In this document: one piece after another, positions 34,951 through 46,266 of the stretch | How positions within the stretch are numbered: position 1 is the first letter of the stretch | Layout: the number at the start of each line of letters is the position of its first letter | NCBI RefSeq assembly: GCF_020283565.1 | Contig: NC_060060.1 | Span: 68,061,257-68,125,256 of the forward strand | Source of the DNA: Trifolium pratense | Taxonomy: Eukaryota > Streptophyta > Magnoliopsida > Fabales > Fabaceae | DNA: 64,000 nucleotides | Direction of reading: 5' to 3' | Notes under the pieces: generated by a model | Told to the model about the DNA's origin: nothing | The model's input: only the letters and a program-made list of their open reading frames with translations | Databases searched by the model: none | Made by a program: the position numbers and the translations under genes

Positions 34951-36339
34951 TCACTTAGTAAGGTGATACATGACAAACATGACATTCTCCAAAACCTTTT
35001 CTTTGCTTTCTTTTCTAGGAAATACACAATGTTGACATATATTGTGAAACAACTTGAATTCTTTCTCAAGAGTTGATGAAGGAGATTCATTCATCTTAAC
35101 ACCAATTGCAAATTGAACATTTCTATGACTAAATTATTTCTTCGCAATTTCAAAACGGTGTACCAATACCATTGTTCATTCCAATGGAGAATGTTATTGT
35201 TATATCAATGGAGCTTTTAAAGGTTCCATCTTGAGGATGATGGAAAGTCAACTCCCAACTCTTTGGATGTATTTGTAAAGATGATGTTCGAATAATTTCA
35301 ATCTATTGATCCATGATTTCTTGTCGTTGTTGTTCATTAACATCAACACCACTATTATATCTTCTCTTCATATCAAACTCATTAAAAGTAAAATGCATAA
35401 AGAGAGTATCCCAAAAATTGTTTTCTTTACTATGCCAAAAATAGTAATAACATCAAAAATATAAAATCATGATATGATTGAATTTTTATACTTTCAAAAT
35501 GGCATGAAGTTTTACTCAAGATACAAACATGATTCAAAAACATAACATGTAATATCTATGGTTTCTTTCAAGAGTATTTTTCAACGTTTAAAAATATTTT
35601 AGCCATTAAAACAACTCTATTTTTGTTGAAATTCTAAATCAAGAAAAATCAACTGAAATACCATTTTCTTTAAAGAAAGTTGTGAAAGAAAGTTTTTTAT
35701 AATCTCCACATGATCACTACTTATAGAAAATGATTTTTGAGCTTCTAACAAATGAACCCTTTTTCAAAGAACTTAAAAAGGGTTAAAAGGCACCACTCTT
35801 ATGCTCTTAAAAATAATGTCCAAGTGGATCATTGAATAAATCATTTAGAATAAAGAAGTCATAAGACTTGTAGTTTTGACAAGAACAAATAAACCAATAT
35901 GAAGTGGTTCAAGAGTTTTTTGGTTGAAATTGTATTTTTGAAAAAGAAGACAACTTCTTGATACAATAAATATAAGTTTACAAATTATATCATTTTCACA
36001 ACCAATTTTGAAAAATATCTTATCAGACCAAATTTGAATAAATTTGCAATAGTTGTCATATTTGACAAAACTCTTTTATGCCAAAAACATTTAAAGTATC
36101 ATATGGTCTAAAATTCATCTATGTATTAACATAAAGATTTTAAATGAAAAATCATGATCATGAGGATGAATATGAAATAACTTCAGTTCCAATGTTACCA
36201 AATTAGAGAAGTTATGTGTTACACCTTTAACATATCAATCATCCTTAATTTATGCAAAATCATTTTAGTAATGATACAAATACCTTTGGTTTGATTTTTG
36301 TCAATGATTCCAAAGGTTGCAGATCACATTCATCCTTTT
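34951..36339 (-). other. Element interior between the two frames
   Basis: Degenerate minus-strand sequence, likely the former N-terminal part of the second frame near 35,000-35,400, then AT-rich DNA. No reverse transcriptase motif such as YVDD was found. Confidence 0.4.
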
Positions 36340-37365
36340 TTAAATATGAGGAAATATTGTCTTTCTCAAGTCATATTCCTTGAGTATCAATTTTCCAAGT
36401 CTTAAGGCTTTTTCTTGACTGCTTAAAGATGTTCCTGCAACACAAGTTAGTAATGATTTTGGTACCCATAGTGATCTGGGTCCTTGAAGGTTAGTGTCAT
36501 TCCTCTTATAAGATTTCTTCTTATGATGATAAGTTGATATCTTATAGGAAGTTTTGGAATAAGAATGTATTTTGAGAACCTTCTGAGAATGTTCTTGTTT
36601 CTGATGAGAATGTTCTTTTCTTTTGAATTTTTTCTTAAAACAAAAGGATTCAATATGTCCATATTTGTAACAATATGAGCATTTGTATCTCTGTAATTTT
36701 TTATCTTTATGAGGAACAAGAAAATTCTCATAAGACTTTTGTTTTTGAAAATTTCCACAACCTAAATAAGTTTTTTCAAAAATTACTACTTGTGATTCCT
36801 TTATGTTTTGAAAAGTTTCTCTAGATTTTGCAGAACTTGTAATGTCGTTTTTCAATTCTAAAACATTTCCTTTCAAAACATCATTCTCTTCATGATTCAT
36901 AGAGCATTCTGGAAGATGATTATTGATTTCTTCCTCGTTGAGAATCTTTGTTTGTTCAAACATTTCCAAATGAGAGTATTGCAATTCTTGAATCATTTTA
37001 AAATATTTATCATTTAAGATTTGCAATTTCTCATTTTCTTTCTCAATCTCAAATAGTCGATTTTCCATAATTGTATACTTTTGAGATATAATGTTTGAGG
37101 TTTTTAGAAGATTATCAAATCCAACTTCTATTACTTTACATGCAGGACAAAATTCAAAAGTTGTTACCTCTTTATCTACCATTGAACATGAGTTGCCTTT
37201 TTCTTCTATTTTTGAGCCATCTAAGTCATCTTTAGTTGCCATCGTAGATTTCATCTTTGAAGCAAGCTTTCTTTGCACTTTCTTGTTCTTAGGACATTTA
37301 GTTTTGGAATGTCCCTTCTTTTTGCATTTATGGCTCGAACTTTGATTTGCAGGTTTCGTCATCAC
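36340..37365 (-). pseudogene. Truncated gag of the non-autonomous element
   Basis: A 341-codon frame starting 57 bp inside the primer-binding site. It has a degenerate zinc knuckle near residues 11-24 (first Cys replaced by Ser: SHKCKKKGHSKTKC), a charged coiled-coil-like stretch at about 95-135 and an intact CCHC knuckle at 229-242 (CSYCYKYGHIESFC; C-x2-C-x4-H-x4-C). Near the end it has GPRSLWVPK, like the gag-protease junction of Maximus/SIRE-type copia elements. The usual N-terminal gag domain is missing and the protease Asp motif is not reached, so this is a gag remnant that may still bind RNA. Confidence 0.75.
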
Positions 37366-37421
37366 TTCCTTCCTGAATCTTTTCCTCTTACACTGTTAAG
37401 TGCTCAAACCTTAGAGGCAGA

Positions 37422-37433
37422 GCTCTGATGCCA
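37422..37433 (-). other. Primer-binding site of the non-autonomous element
   Basis: On the minus strand TGGCATCAGAGC lies 2 bp inside the 5' LTR; it differs from the initiator-Met tRNA consensus TGGTATCAGAGC at one base, the same variant as in the copia at 58,343. Confidence 0.9.
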
Positions 37434-37435
37434 AT

Positions 37436-40025
37436 TGAAGTGGAAGAAATAGTCACAAGAAAGGGGGGGGTTTGAATTGTGACCCTTTTTTTAAAAATTA
37501 ATCCTGCATTCTACAAAATTGATCTCAAGTGTATACTTGGATAAATGTTAGTGAATTATAGAACAACTTGGTCTGAGAACGTTCTTTACTATAAAATAGA
37601 TTGTTCTGGGAACGTTATCTACTGCGTGACAATTCAAATTAAATATAATGAAGTGCTTTGTGTGATGTGTGTTTACAGTAAATAAAAGAGAATAAGGAAG
37701 AGAAACAACACAAACAATTATCCTGGTTCACCCCCTAATAGTATGGGCTACTCCAGTCCTCACGCTCCTGTGAGATTATCCACTATGAGATACTACCGAT
37801 CTCAAATTACACTTCTTCCTTGATCTAGTCCAAGATCATAATCTTCCAAACTTCACTCGCTTGATCTACCTAAGTCCTCCAGACTTTATAAGGTGTCACT
37901 CAATCAATAGTTACGTATTGACTTGAGCCAATCTTTTACAAATGATGATGGTTTGGATCTTCAAGCTTTTACAAAAACTCAAACAATTGAGAAGCTTGTT
38001 ACAATGAAAAAACTCTCAGTTCACTCAAATGATATACTGATCCTAGTATTGAGATTACAATGTTTGGAGTGAGAGAGATTTAAATAAAGAGACAAAGATG
38101 TAACCACTTAAAAATGGGTTATGTTGAAAAATGGTCTCTTGAGTTATTTGCTTTTAGAAACTCAAAGGTTAGTTTGAGAAGCAAATAAAAACACTCTAAA
38201 CTCAGAAGTATGATGAGAATGTAGATCTTGAGTGTGAGTGATAAAAGAAGAGTTTCATGACTTGTAGACAAAAACAAGTGATTGATGATTTGTAGCTTCA
38301 ACTCTTGCTCTTCAATGTTGCCAAAGCCTTCCTTTTATAGTTGAACCTTGAGTTTTCAGTTCCTTGGTCCCAAAGGAAGTTCTCCAACGGCTAGTTGATT
38401 CAAAATAGACAGCTCATGCTGAATTGTTAAGTGGATAAGCTCAAACTGATATTTCTCAGAACGTTCTCCCTGCTGTTCTTCATATTTTCACTTAAAAGGG
38501 CCAAAATGACAGCTTGCAATGGGCTGTAGATAGTTGTTCATTGCTTCCTCACCAAGTATATCCGTTATAGACCATTTAGGCACGTTTTGGCCAGCTGTAG
38601 ATGAGCTTGCAACTTCAAAAGCAAAGGACAGTCATTCTCAGCATCATTCTGAGATCGTTCTCCAATCTGGGCGAATTTTACACTTGATCTTCAAATGGAG
38701 AATGATGCAGAACTGTGGCCAGCTGTAGTGTGAAGGGAATGCAGCTGTGATGTCCTTGCATGACTATTCACTTGTCCTTTCCATGTACTTCCTTTTCTTG
38801 ATTAATAATTAATCTCTTGGAGAATGTTCATTAAATAATGTCTTTGAAGGTACATGACAACTATGAGTTGAATGTGTGTTGTCTCATCCTTATTGGTCTA
38901 TGTAATCCTTGTCTAAACATTCTTGATCCACATGATGAGATGATGCCTTGAGAATTTTTCATGTTGCACATGCTTGATCATTAACTTTGTCCAAAGAGGA
39001 AAGTCACTTTTCTTCCAATTTATTCCTTGCCTTAATTGTTCATGAACTGTTGTGATCTTGTGAGTTAAAACCAAGATAAAAGTGTTTCTTTGTCTTGAAC
39101 AGAGTTGACTTAAAGAAATAAGTACTTTTGCTATGAAGCTCGTTCTTGGAGAGAATGAAGCATAAACTGTAGAATGTTCTCAGAGCATTCTTGAACCAGC
39201 ATTCAAGATTTTCTTCAAGGAGTGAGACACGTGATCTTGATCAATTAACTTGAAATCTTGCTGCTGCAAAACTTCCCACAATTCCTCTTTGATGTTTTGC
39301 ACACATGGTTGCTTGCTCATTGATGATCTTTAAGATTCTTTAGTGGAGGCATGAGAGTACTCATCATTGAGAATGATTAAAACTTTTATTCCTTGTGCAT
39401 AAGCTCATTTGAAAAACTCATGGACCATCATTCTCAAACGTTGTCATCTTGAGAAGCTTTAGTAAAATGATACTTTGAGTAGGTTTTGAAGATCCTCAAT
39501 GAATGCATCATTCCCATTAATATTAATTGTAGTAGTAAATCCTCAAAGCATATAACTCAAAAACTCATTGTAACCCTTGTCACATAAAATCAATATATTC
39601 TTGAGTAGCTTGTGATGTAGGTTTTTCCATCCTGATTCTTCAGCTATGATCCTCAAATTCTTCCTTGATTATTCAATCCTTGTTGTGATCCTTGAGTGAT
39701 GAGGAAGACAATTATCCATGAAACTCACTTTCTTGCTTGATCCTTCGATGAATCTTTTTATGATTCAAAACAACAGTCTTTAAAAATCTTCTTGAAGCTT
39801 GTGATACTACTGTTGTAATTATCTGATGATACTCCAATTCTTTCATTGTTTGAGTATATAAATGCACTTGTTGACGTGAGTAGCCTCTAGCTCGTCCACT
39901 TGATAATATCTATCTTTCAACAAAAACTCAAGTGCAAACATCAGTAGATCACCATTCATAAAACTTAACATTTATTCCATAAGGTTTGTTGTCATTAAAA
40001 TACTAAAATGGATTTTGCCTCAACA
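37436..40025 (-). repeat. 5' LTR of the non-autonomous element
   Basis: 2,590 bp; see the partner at 29,234-31,825. It would supply the promoter for minus-strand transcription. The GAACGTTC palindrome near 37,610 is changed to GAACGTTA in context (GTTATCT), so minor regulatory differences exist. Confidence 0.95.
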
Positions 40026-40030
40026 AGTAT
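40026..40030. other. Target-site duplication AGTAT (right)
   Basis: Partner of 29,229-29,233. Confidence 0.95.
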
Positions 40031-40550
40031 ATCCCTGTTAATATTATTTTAAAAAGAGGACAGCTATTTTTACTTGCAGGTTTATTTTTTTATTTGGATT
40101 GTTTATCATATGTCGTTAGGGTATATGTTAACACGGTCTTTAAAAATTCACCAATTTTATTTTTTATAAAAAAAGTCATTTTTTTTGTCTCTATAAAACT
40201 TTTATGCACATAATTTTAATTTTAATTCTAAAAAAAGTCATTTTTATTTTTTATCATATGTATTTTTTACCTCTCTTAAAAATATAACAGATTTGTCAAA
40301 ATAAAAAATATATATAACAGATTTTGATTTTTGTTTATAAAAATATAAAATAGGATGTTTTTGTCCTAAAATCTACTATTTTTAGGGACTTTGGTACATA
40401 AAATTTTGGGAGGACAAAAATATGCCATTTTTATTTTTAAGAACTAAAATCAAAATTTGATTTATTTTTAGGGAAAAAAAATATTTAATTATTCCTCTAT
40501 TTAATTTGGTCTTTGTCAATAAAATCCCTTTTATTCATTTTAAAATTAAG

Positions 40551-40685
40551 TTAATGAAGTCCCTATGAGCTTAGCTCGGTTGATAGGGACATAACGTTAT
40601 AAACGCAGGAGTTGGAGTTCGAATCCGGATACTCCAATTATCCACCTTTAAGATAAAATTTCTAGTCATTAGACTACTTGACAAA
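40551..40685 (+). mobile_element. tRNA-derived SINE, second family
   Basis: tRNA-like head with box A TTAGCTCGGTTGA near 40,571 and box B GTTCGAATCC near 40,617, then a body containing TTTCTAGTCATTAGACTACTTG and an A-rich tail. The 9-bp direct repeat AAAATTAAG flanks it at 40,542-40,550 and 40,686-40,694. Its sequence is unrelated to the SINE at 10,859. Confidence 0.8.
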
Positions 40686-41019
40686 AAAATTAAGCTATTG
40701 AACATTTCGTTATAAGAATTATGTTACAAACGTTTTGGTCCAGTATTGACCCAACCCACCAATTCTGGTTGCAAACAAAAAAAAAGGAAAAGAGAGAGAA
40801 TAAAATCACATGTTGCCAAGTTTACTTAAGCATGTGTACCAGTATAACTTGACTATCAGGTTGTGAACTTTTAATCCCTACCATTCACATAAATATATTA
40901 AATCAATGGACACAAAGCCAATTGGTCCAAGATGGACAAATGAATTTGTTGGCCCAAATTATACGGACCCTGCCTTATATTACTCTTATACAATACAATC
41001 TCACAAACAAACGAATTTA

Positions 41020-41716
41020 ACGTTCTTCAACCCACTCTTAGATTCTTCTTCTTCCTCCCTTCCCCTCTTGCTCTCAAATTTTCAAATTTTTGCTCTCAAA
41101 TTTTCAATCATTCCTATCGCTCTCGAAATGATATCATCAAGAATAACAAAAAATCTGGATACAGAAACCTTTTATTTCCTCTCCCACAAAGTACGCGAGT
41201 TCTGAAAACCCTAACTACCCAAATCGATTTCTGTTCCGATCCACTCTCATGAAGCCTTCTCGCGATGTCTGTTCTGGAAACTTGATCCACTCTCATGAAA
41301 CCTTCTCGCGATGTCTGTTCTGAAACCTTTTACTACCCAAATCGATTTCTGTTCCAATCAATCGCGATGACAGCGTTGTTGTTTTCCCTAATTTTTAGAT
41401 TTCGAAACCCTAATTTAAAATTTCAATTCTTGAAAATTTCTCCTAACTTTCTTTCATCCATTTCTTCAAAATTTTAATTTTTAGATTTTGAAACCCTAAT
41501 TTTTACTTTGGGTTTGATTTGTTTTTGTTTTAGGCGCCGGAGACGACGTGGCAGCATCATTTGTATGGAGAGATCAACATGTGGCTGCGGCGGCGGCGTT
41601 TCCTGCCCAAGGTGGTCGTGCTTCCTGCCCAAGGTGGTCGTGCGGCTTCCATAGAAACTGGAACCAAGCTCTATATATCTAATTTGGATCATGGTGTTTC
41701 CAATGATGATATAAAG
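41020..41716 (+). pseudogene. ALY/REF mRNA-export factor fragment, two exons
   Basis: Leader and first codons (41,020-41,150) parallel those at 25,551-25,666 but with an 11-bp loss at the start motif, leaving only DIIKNNKKSG. The second exon, 41,534-41,716, reads APETTWQHHLY, then after a frame change FPAQGGRAASIETGTKLYIS and NLDHGVSNDDIK, which is the linker and start of the RRM domain (RNP2-like LYISNL). A 22-bp internal duplication shifts the frame. The rest of the RRM is missing. Non-functional. Confidence 0.8.
41600..41643 (+). repeat. 22-bp tandem duplication in the ALY/REF exon
   Basis: TTCCTGCCCAAGGTGGTCGTGC occurs twice head to tail at 41,600-41,621 and 41,622-41,643. Because 22 is not a multiple of three it disrupts the frame. 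Confidence 0.95.
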
Positions 41717-42135
41717 GTATTTAATCTCTTTTTTGTATGTTTTATTACTAGTAATATAAATGTCTCACTTACAGGAGCTATCATGGGACTCTATTAAAGG
41801 CTTGGCTTTACAATGTTAGACTATTTTTATGCAATAATCTCAATTTGTGAAACCTTTCTTTTCCGCAGATATATCTATAAATGCTGAAAATCTTTGCATG
41901 ATAAGTTTTGAGATGGTAAGCCTTTTTTTGACAAATGAGATGTTATTCCTTAAGTTTACTCGGTTTTAGGATTTGGAGAATTTCGTGGTGCTAATTAAAT
42001 GCACGCTTCTGATCCAGGTCAGGATAAACTAGAGGTTCAACGAGAACATAAATATGAGGTAAACTTCTCTGACTAGCATGGCTATCTAAAATATCCGGAA
42101 AGATCTTCTAGGCCAACCGCTTCAGCTACTCTCAG

Positions 42136-42540
42136 GTGTTGATATTATTGGGTGATGCAAGCAGTGCACTTGGACATATGAACAAAGGTGTAGCTGCATT
42201 GTCTATGGATAAGTTCATTCAAAGTCGACAGAGACAGGTTGTCTGTTCTTTTCTCGTGCTTTAAATTTTGAAAGCCACATTGATATTACCACCAGACCTA
42301 AAATTTAAAGCTTTTGAGTAGTACTTTCCCCACATAATTTTTTCCTTAATCTCATTTTGAGTTTTAAAAAATCTCAGGTCATGTTTAGTGATTTGATAGG
42401 ATGCTGTCATGTTGATACACATGTTTAATATAACTTTGTGTGACAGGAAAACAAATGTGTGGAGGATTTTGGTGACGTTGTTAGAGAGTGAGGTGGAGCA
42501 TTAATTATGTTAGGCACCTTTCTTAATCCCAGATCAAAGG
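42136..42540 (+). pseudogene. VPS13-like lipid-transfer protein fragment, two exons
   Basis: VPS13 proteins are large bridge-like lipid transporters at membrane contacts. Exon 42,136-42,237 reads LGDASSALGHMNKGVAALSM, then DKFIQSRQRQ. After a GT-AG intron, 42,447-42,540 reads ENKCVEDFGDVVRE, stop, GGAL. The family has ...RQRQENKGVEDFGDV.REGGGALAKG in its C-terminal region; here GGA of Gly has become TGA. Only about 60 residues remain. Confidence 0.75.
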
Positions 42541-43397
42541 TTTGTCTATTTTTAATTATGTTAGGCACCTTTCTTATTAAACCACACAGTTCATTTTACT
42601 GCACTTTTGTGTTGGATACTGTTAAAGGACAATGCTAATGATACTAAGAATGATGCACAATAGAAATTGTTTGTTGATTTAGAGTTTTGGATGTATGATG
42701 ATGTGTGGTTGAGTAAACGTGTATCATAAAACTTTCGAAGCAGGTTATAGTAGATTGGTCCCTAAGGTAGCTTAACCTATTGCAGAATCCATAAAAGATG
42801 GAGCTTAATATCCTATTGGGTTCTGACTAACTGTTAACATCTAACTTCAATATGTTTTTGGCTGATGTGGTTATTTGTTTATCTTTCGTGTACAATGCAG
42901 AAAATGTTATCTGGCATAAGTCAACGTCATGATGTTCCAGGTTTGTACATGCTTTTAGTCCTAACTAGTCATAATGGATTTTCTCTAACGCTGTTGTTCT
43001 CATCTGCTGTTATTGACCATAAATTGTTTTCTTCATCATGATTTTATATACTTTTTAATCAGACATTTGAGTTTCGACTTCCTTTTGGTTTCAATCTCTT
43101 ACATTCCTCCTTTTATTTTAATCCATCTCTCATCTAATTATCTCTGACCTTACTTTTTCTTCGCACGTCTGAAATGCTCCTCCTCATACGTGAAGATGAG
43201 AATAATGTGCTGCTTGCCGTCACCGACGAAGGTAACGACGACCCAAACCTTTTTTCCCCCCTGTTGCTTTCTTTTGTCCCCAATTGCTATTTTTAAAGCC
43301 TTTTTACGTTGTCCATATGGTTATGCTAAAAGTTATATCATTTTATTGATTTGCTTTCTACTCTCACTTGAAACCTAATTTCTTAATTGTTGCAAAG
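42541..43397. other. Intron-like DNA
   Basis: A short exon-like piece at 42,901-42,942 (KMLSGISQRHDVPG, CAG acceptor, GT donor) is unassigned. The rest is AT-rich with no further signal. Confidence 0.35.
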
Positions 43398-43607
43398 GGT
43401 AAAAGGAAACGGGAAGATAGAGCATGGTCGAGATTTCCCAAAAATTATAATAGATAGAATTTGTTATCGAATAATCAGGTGAGTATATCCAAACAAACCC
43501 ATTCATTCTTTTTAATTGAATATTTTCTAATGTTGTCTCCTAATTAATATTCACCTTTTTTTAATTATGAATTTGGGGATCTTTGATTTTGTTTTTATGA
43601 AATATAG

Positions 43608-44577
43608 TGACTAAACCCGTTCCTGGGAGTCAAGGAGAGCATGGTGTTATTGGAACGGCGAGAAGAATTCCTTTAAAAGATATTGCTAACGGTAATGAAT
43701 CAATTTAAATGCAATTCTGTATAGTAGTGTAATCATTATTAATTGAAATACACTTCTGCAACTGCTATTTCAACCTGCTGTAGTGATTTTGGACGTACCT
43801 TTTTTTTTTTTGCAGCATGAAGTGTGTTGGTTGTGTCTGTTTTATAGCAATTGTGCTTTGAACCAAATATGCCCTGTTTTTGCAGCATCGTTATTTTTCA
43901 CTATCAGAATATAATTATTAGCCTTCTATGGAAGAAATTGAGTTAGAGTTTTTGAATTTGATTTTGTATATCTGCAGTTGGTTCTTCATCTTTAAAAAAA
44001 ACAGCAAAATCATCAGCAACAACAAGTTCGTTGAAGGCAGGGAAATATACAGTACGTAATGGTACATTTATTAATCGCGCAAGATGTTCACTAAGAGCTT
44101 CGTTTAGGCGGAATGTGGAATCTATCAAACCACGTCATATTGCATTCCAAGGTAATTATGTTTGAATATGCTATTGGTTTATTAAAAACATAACTAAACA
44201 GAATGGTACTGATTATATCATTAAAAATATTTGTACCCTGTTTAAAAAACCACCAGCTGCTATATTAGATGCAATATCGGCTCTTATGACTATGATTTAG
44301 TTGTTTATAATAACTTTTCCTATCAGACATAACCAGCAGATAGGAAATATAAGTTCTTTATTGAAACATATAATTGTAAATATAAGTTTTTAACCTGTCT
44401 TCTTTAAGTATCCTTTTTTTTTTATAACAATAACATTTTTATCGCACAGATGTCGTCGATATTACATTGATTAATCATCATGACGAGAACCAAATGATAT
44501 GCGCAAATAATGCTGAAGAATCAGATATACCGTCTAATTCGGGTTTTCTTATTCAGATATATCCGCTTTCTTATTAA
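43608..44577 (+). CDS. Unidentified three-exon reading frame
   Basis: Exons 43,608-43,691, 43,978-44,151 and 44,450-44,577 join in one frame across phase-1 GT-AG introns without a stop until TAA at 44,575. They read GVIGTARRIPLKDIAN, then SSSLKKTAKSSATTSSLKAG, RNVESIKPRHIAFQ and DENQMICANNAEESDIP. A likely earlier exon, 43,398-43,478 (GKRKREDRAWSRFPKN), has an in-frame TAG and does not join in phase. The basic N-terminal part suggests a nuclear protein. It vaguely resembles the low-complexity leader of plant Helitron helicases, but I cannot confirm it. It may be a truncated pseudogene. Confidence 0.35.
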
Positions 44578-44908
44578 CAGATACTTCTTATTCAGTCTAA
44601 TTTAGTTTTTTTTTTTAAATTTTTTCATTTATCTTTTTGATTCTAACACAATCAAATTTGTAACTTTCTATCTCTCTTTCTCCGATGTATAATAAAAATC
44701 AAATTAATCAGTATATCTTCACTTTATTTGTTTCTGATTATGATGATGTGTTGCTTATAAATCTCCAATCAAGGTCTTTTTTATGAATGATTCTTTTCAA
44801 TTCAACTAGTTTGTTTGTGTATTTGTCTGTTTGTTGCTTCTCATATTCCCTAACTAACTAACTAACAACATTCCACATTACTCATTCAACAACAGTGCTG
44901 CTGCAAAC

Positions 44909-45340
44909 ATGGCCAACCAACCTAACTTTGCCCGGGATACTTGGAAAGGTACTTTATGATTGTTTTTTGTGTGCGAAGAAATCTTATTATCGACTATTTA
45001 CTTGTTTGTGCCACAACATAACCTAACCATACAATGATTCTCAGATACAGATGACTGGAAACGATAAAGACCAGAGATAAATGGCCACTTCTGATTACTT
45101 TTAGGGCCGATCCTGATCTCGAACTTAAATTGAAAAATATCATCATACAACAACTAGACATGCTGCTAGTGATGTTTCTGGACTTGCTGTCAAATGGTAC
45201 ATATATCTTTTTACCAACGAACCAATATCATATTATCAAACCACTCTCCACATTACAGATTAAGTGTTGTTTTAATTCTTTTTGTTATAATTTGCAGCCT
45301 TGCTCCGTTAGTCAGGAAGATGAATGAGCCTTGCACCGTT
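44909..45340 (+). pseudogene. CAND1: CAND1 N-terminal fragment, second copy
   Basis: Parallels 26,433-26,870 with about 90% similarity, including upstream flank from 44,752. Exons: 44,909-44,948 (MAN..., degenerate), 45,051-45,196 (MTGNDKDQR, stop, MATSD, then LELKLKNIIIQQLD) and 45,298-45,340 (LAPLVRKMNEP). It keeps DKDxR and MATSD that the first copy lost, so neither derives directly from the other in its present state. Confidence 0.8.
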
Positions 45341-45726
45341 AGTCATCATGCCTATTGAAATGGTTGAGTTTATATGCTTTGCATATTAACTTATCTCTTT
45401 GTTTAAAACTTGTTGTCCAGAATCACTTTGGTGTTTTGTTCTCAATCCTTTATGCTTTCAACACCTTATTTTATATGTTTTCCTAGTTCTCTGTTCCTTG
45501 TATTACCCATTTCTTAACATGATATTGAGAACATGCGTATGGTTATTGAGCTTTACCCTTTTTGCTAATTTAATTTATATATTGTTATGTGGTTTAGTTA
45601 TAGTTTGCTGTTAAGTTCGCAGTAGCTTTATCAACACATTTAACAAGTTTTTATTGCTAGTTTGTGACTATTCTTTAGTTTTCATGCCTTTACTTATGCT
45701 ATGTGTTTTGTATGTTATAGTTTCAG
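45341..45726. other. Intron-like DNA
   Basis: AT-rich sequence without a recognised feature. Confidence 0.4.
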
Positions 45727-45819
45727 ATGACAATGGAAGTTACACAGATCCAATTAAATGCCCAAGTAGTGGATGGTGCTGTGAGGAAACAAGCTGAAGA
45801 TAACTTGAAACAATTCCAG
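45727..45819 (+). pseudogene. Importin subunit beta-1, first coding exon
   Basis: Importin beta carries cargo through nuclear pores. The stretch reads MTMEVTQIQLNAQVVDGAVR, then KQAEDNLKQFQ, and ends at a CAG-GT donor. This is the N-terminal HEAT repeat of plant importin beta-1 (family form M.MEVTQ.LLNAQ..DG.VRK.AE.NLKQFQ). It has no stop or frameshift, but no second exon follows. Confidence 0.85.
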
Positions 45820-46266
45820 GTTTGTTTTTCAGTTTATATTTTTGGACGGCTCTTGGCAATTTCTATTGGGAACACAGTAAGATGTTAAATCCTGCTCAGG
45901 GTTTTTTATGTTTACTTATTATTAACTATTTTTTATTTAAATTTGTTGTGAAGTATACACTATGTATATGCACCTTTTAGCTGATTGTCAAGCACAAAAC
46001 CCATGCTTTTATACATATACACAAGATAGATTTTATACTTAGCTAAACAAGGGTGTTTTGTTGTATTTTAAAATGGTCATGCTACTAGGACAGATAACTT
46101 GCTGATGTAAAAACTTGCCGCTGGCATTCTCATTCCTATAAAATGAATTTATAGTAGTTAAAGCCAATTTTCAAGACAGCATTCTTTCAAAGTTCAAAGC
46201 TTTTTTGTTATTTGAAAAGTTGTATTTATATTCATTTTTGTCTGCTTGGAACATTTGTCTCATCTG
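45820..46266. other. Intron-like DNA
   Basis: No feature recognised. Confidence 0.4.

Larger units (their letters stand above)
29234..40025 (-). mobile_element. Non-autonomous LTR retrotransposon, 10.8 kb
   Basis: Complete element on the minus strand: 5' LTR 37,436-40,025, primer-binding site 37,422-37,433, truncated gag 36,340-37,365, broken second frame 34,290-34,950, polypurine tract 31,827-31,839, 3' LTR 29,234-31,825, and AGTAT target duplications. The LTRs begin TGTTGAGGC and end ACTTCA (TG...CA). The 5.6-kb interior shows no protease, integrase, reverse transcriptase or RNase H motif in any frame I read. LTR length, gag type and the GP..LWVPK segment suggest descent from the Ty1/copia Maximus/SIRE lineage, but that is inference. 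It must be mobilised by a helper. Confidence 0.9.

Noticed and set aside
40565..40640. Possible second tRNA gene
   Set aside because: Same reasoning: SINE head with target duplication and a non-tRNA body.
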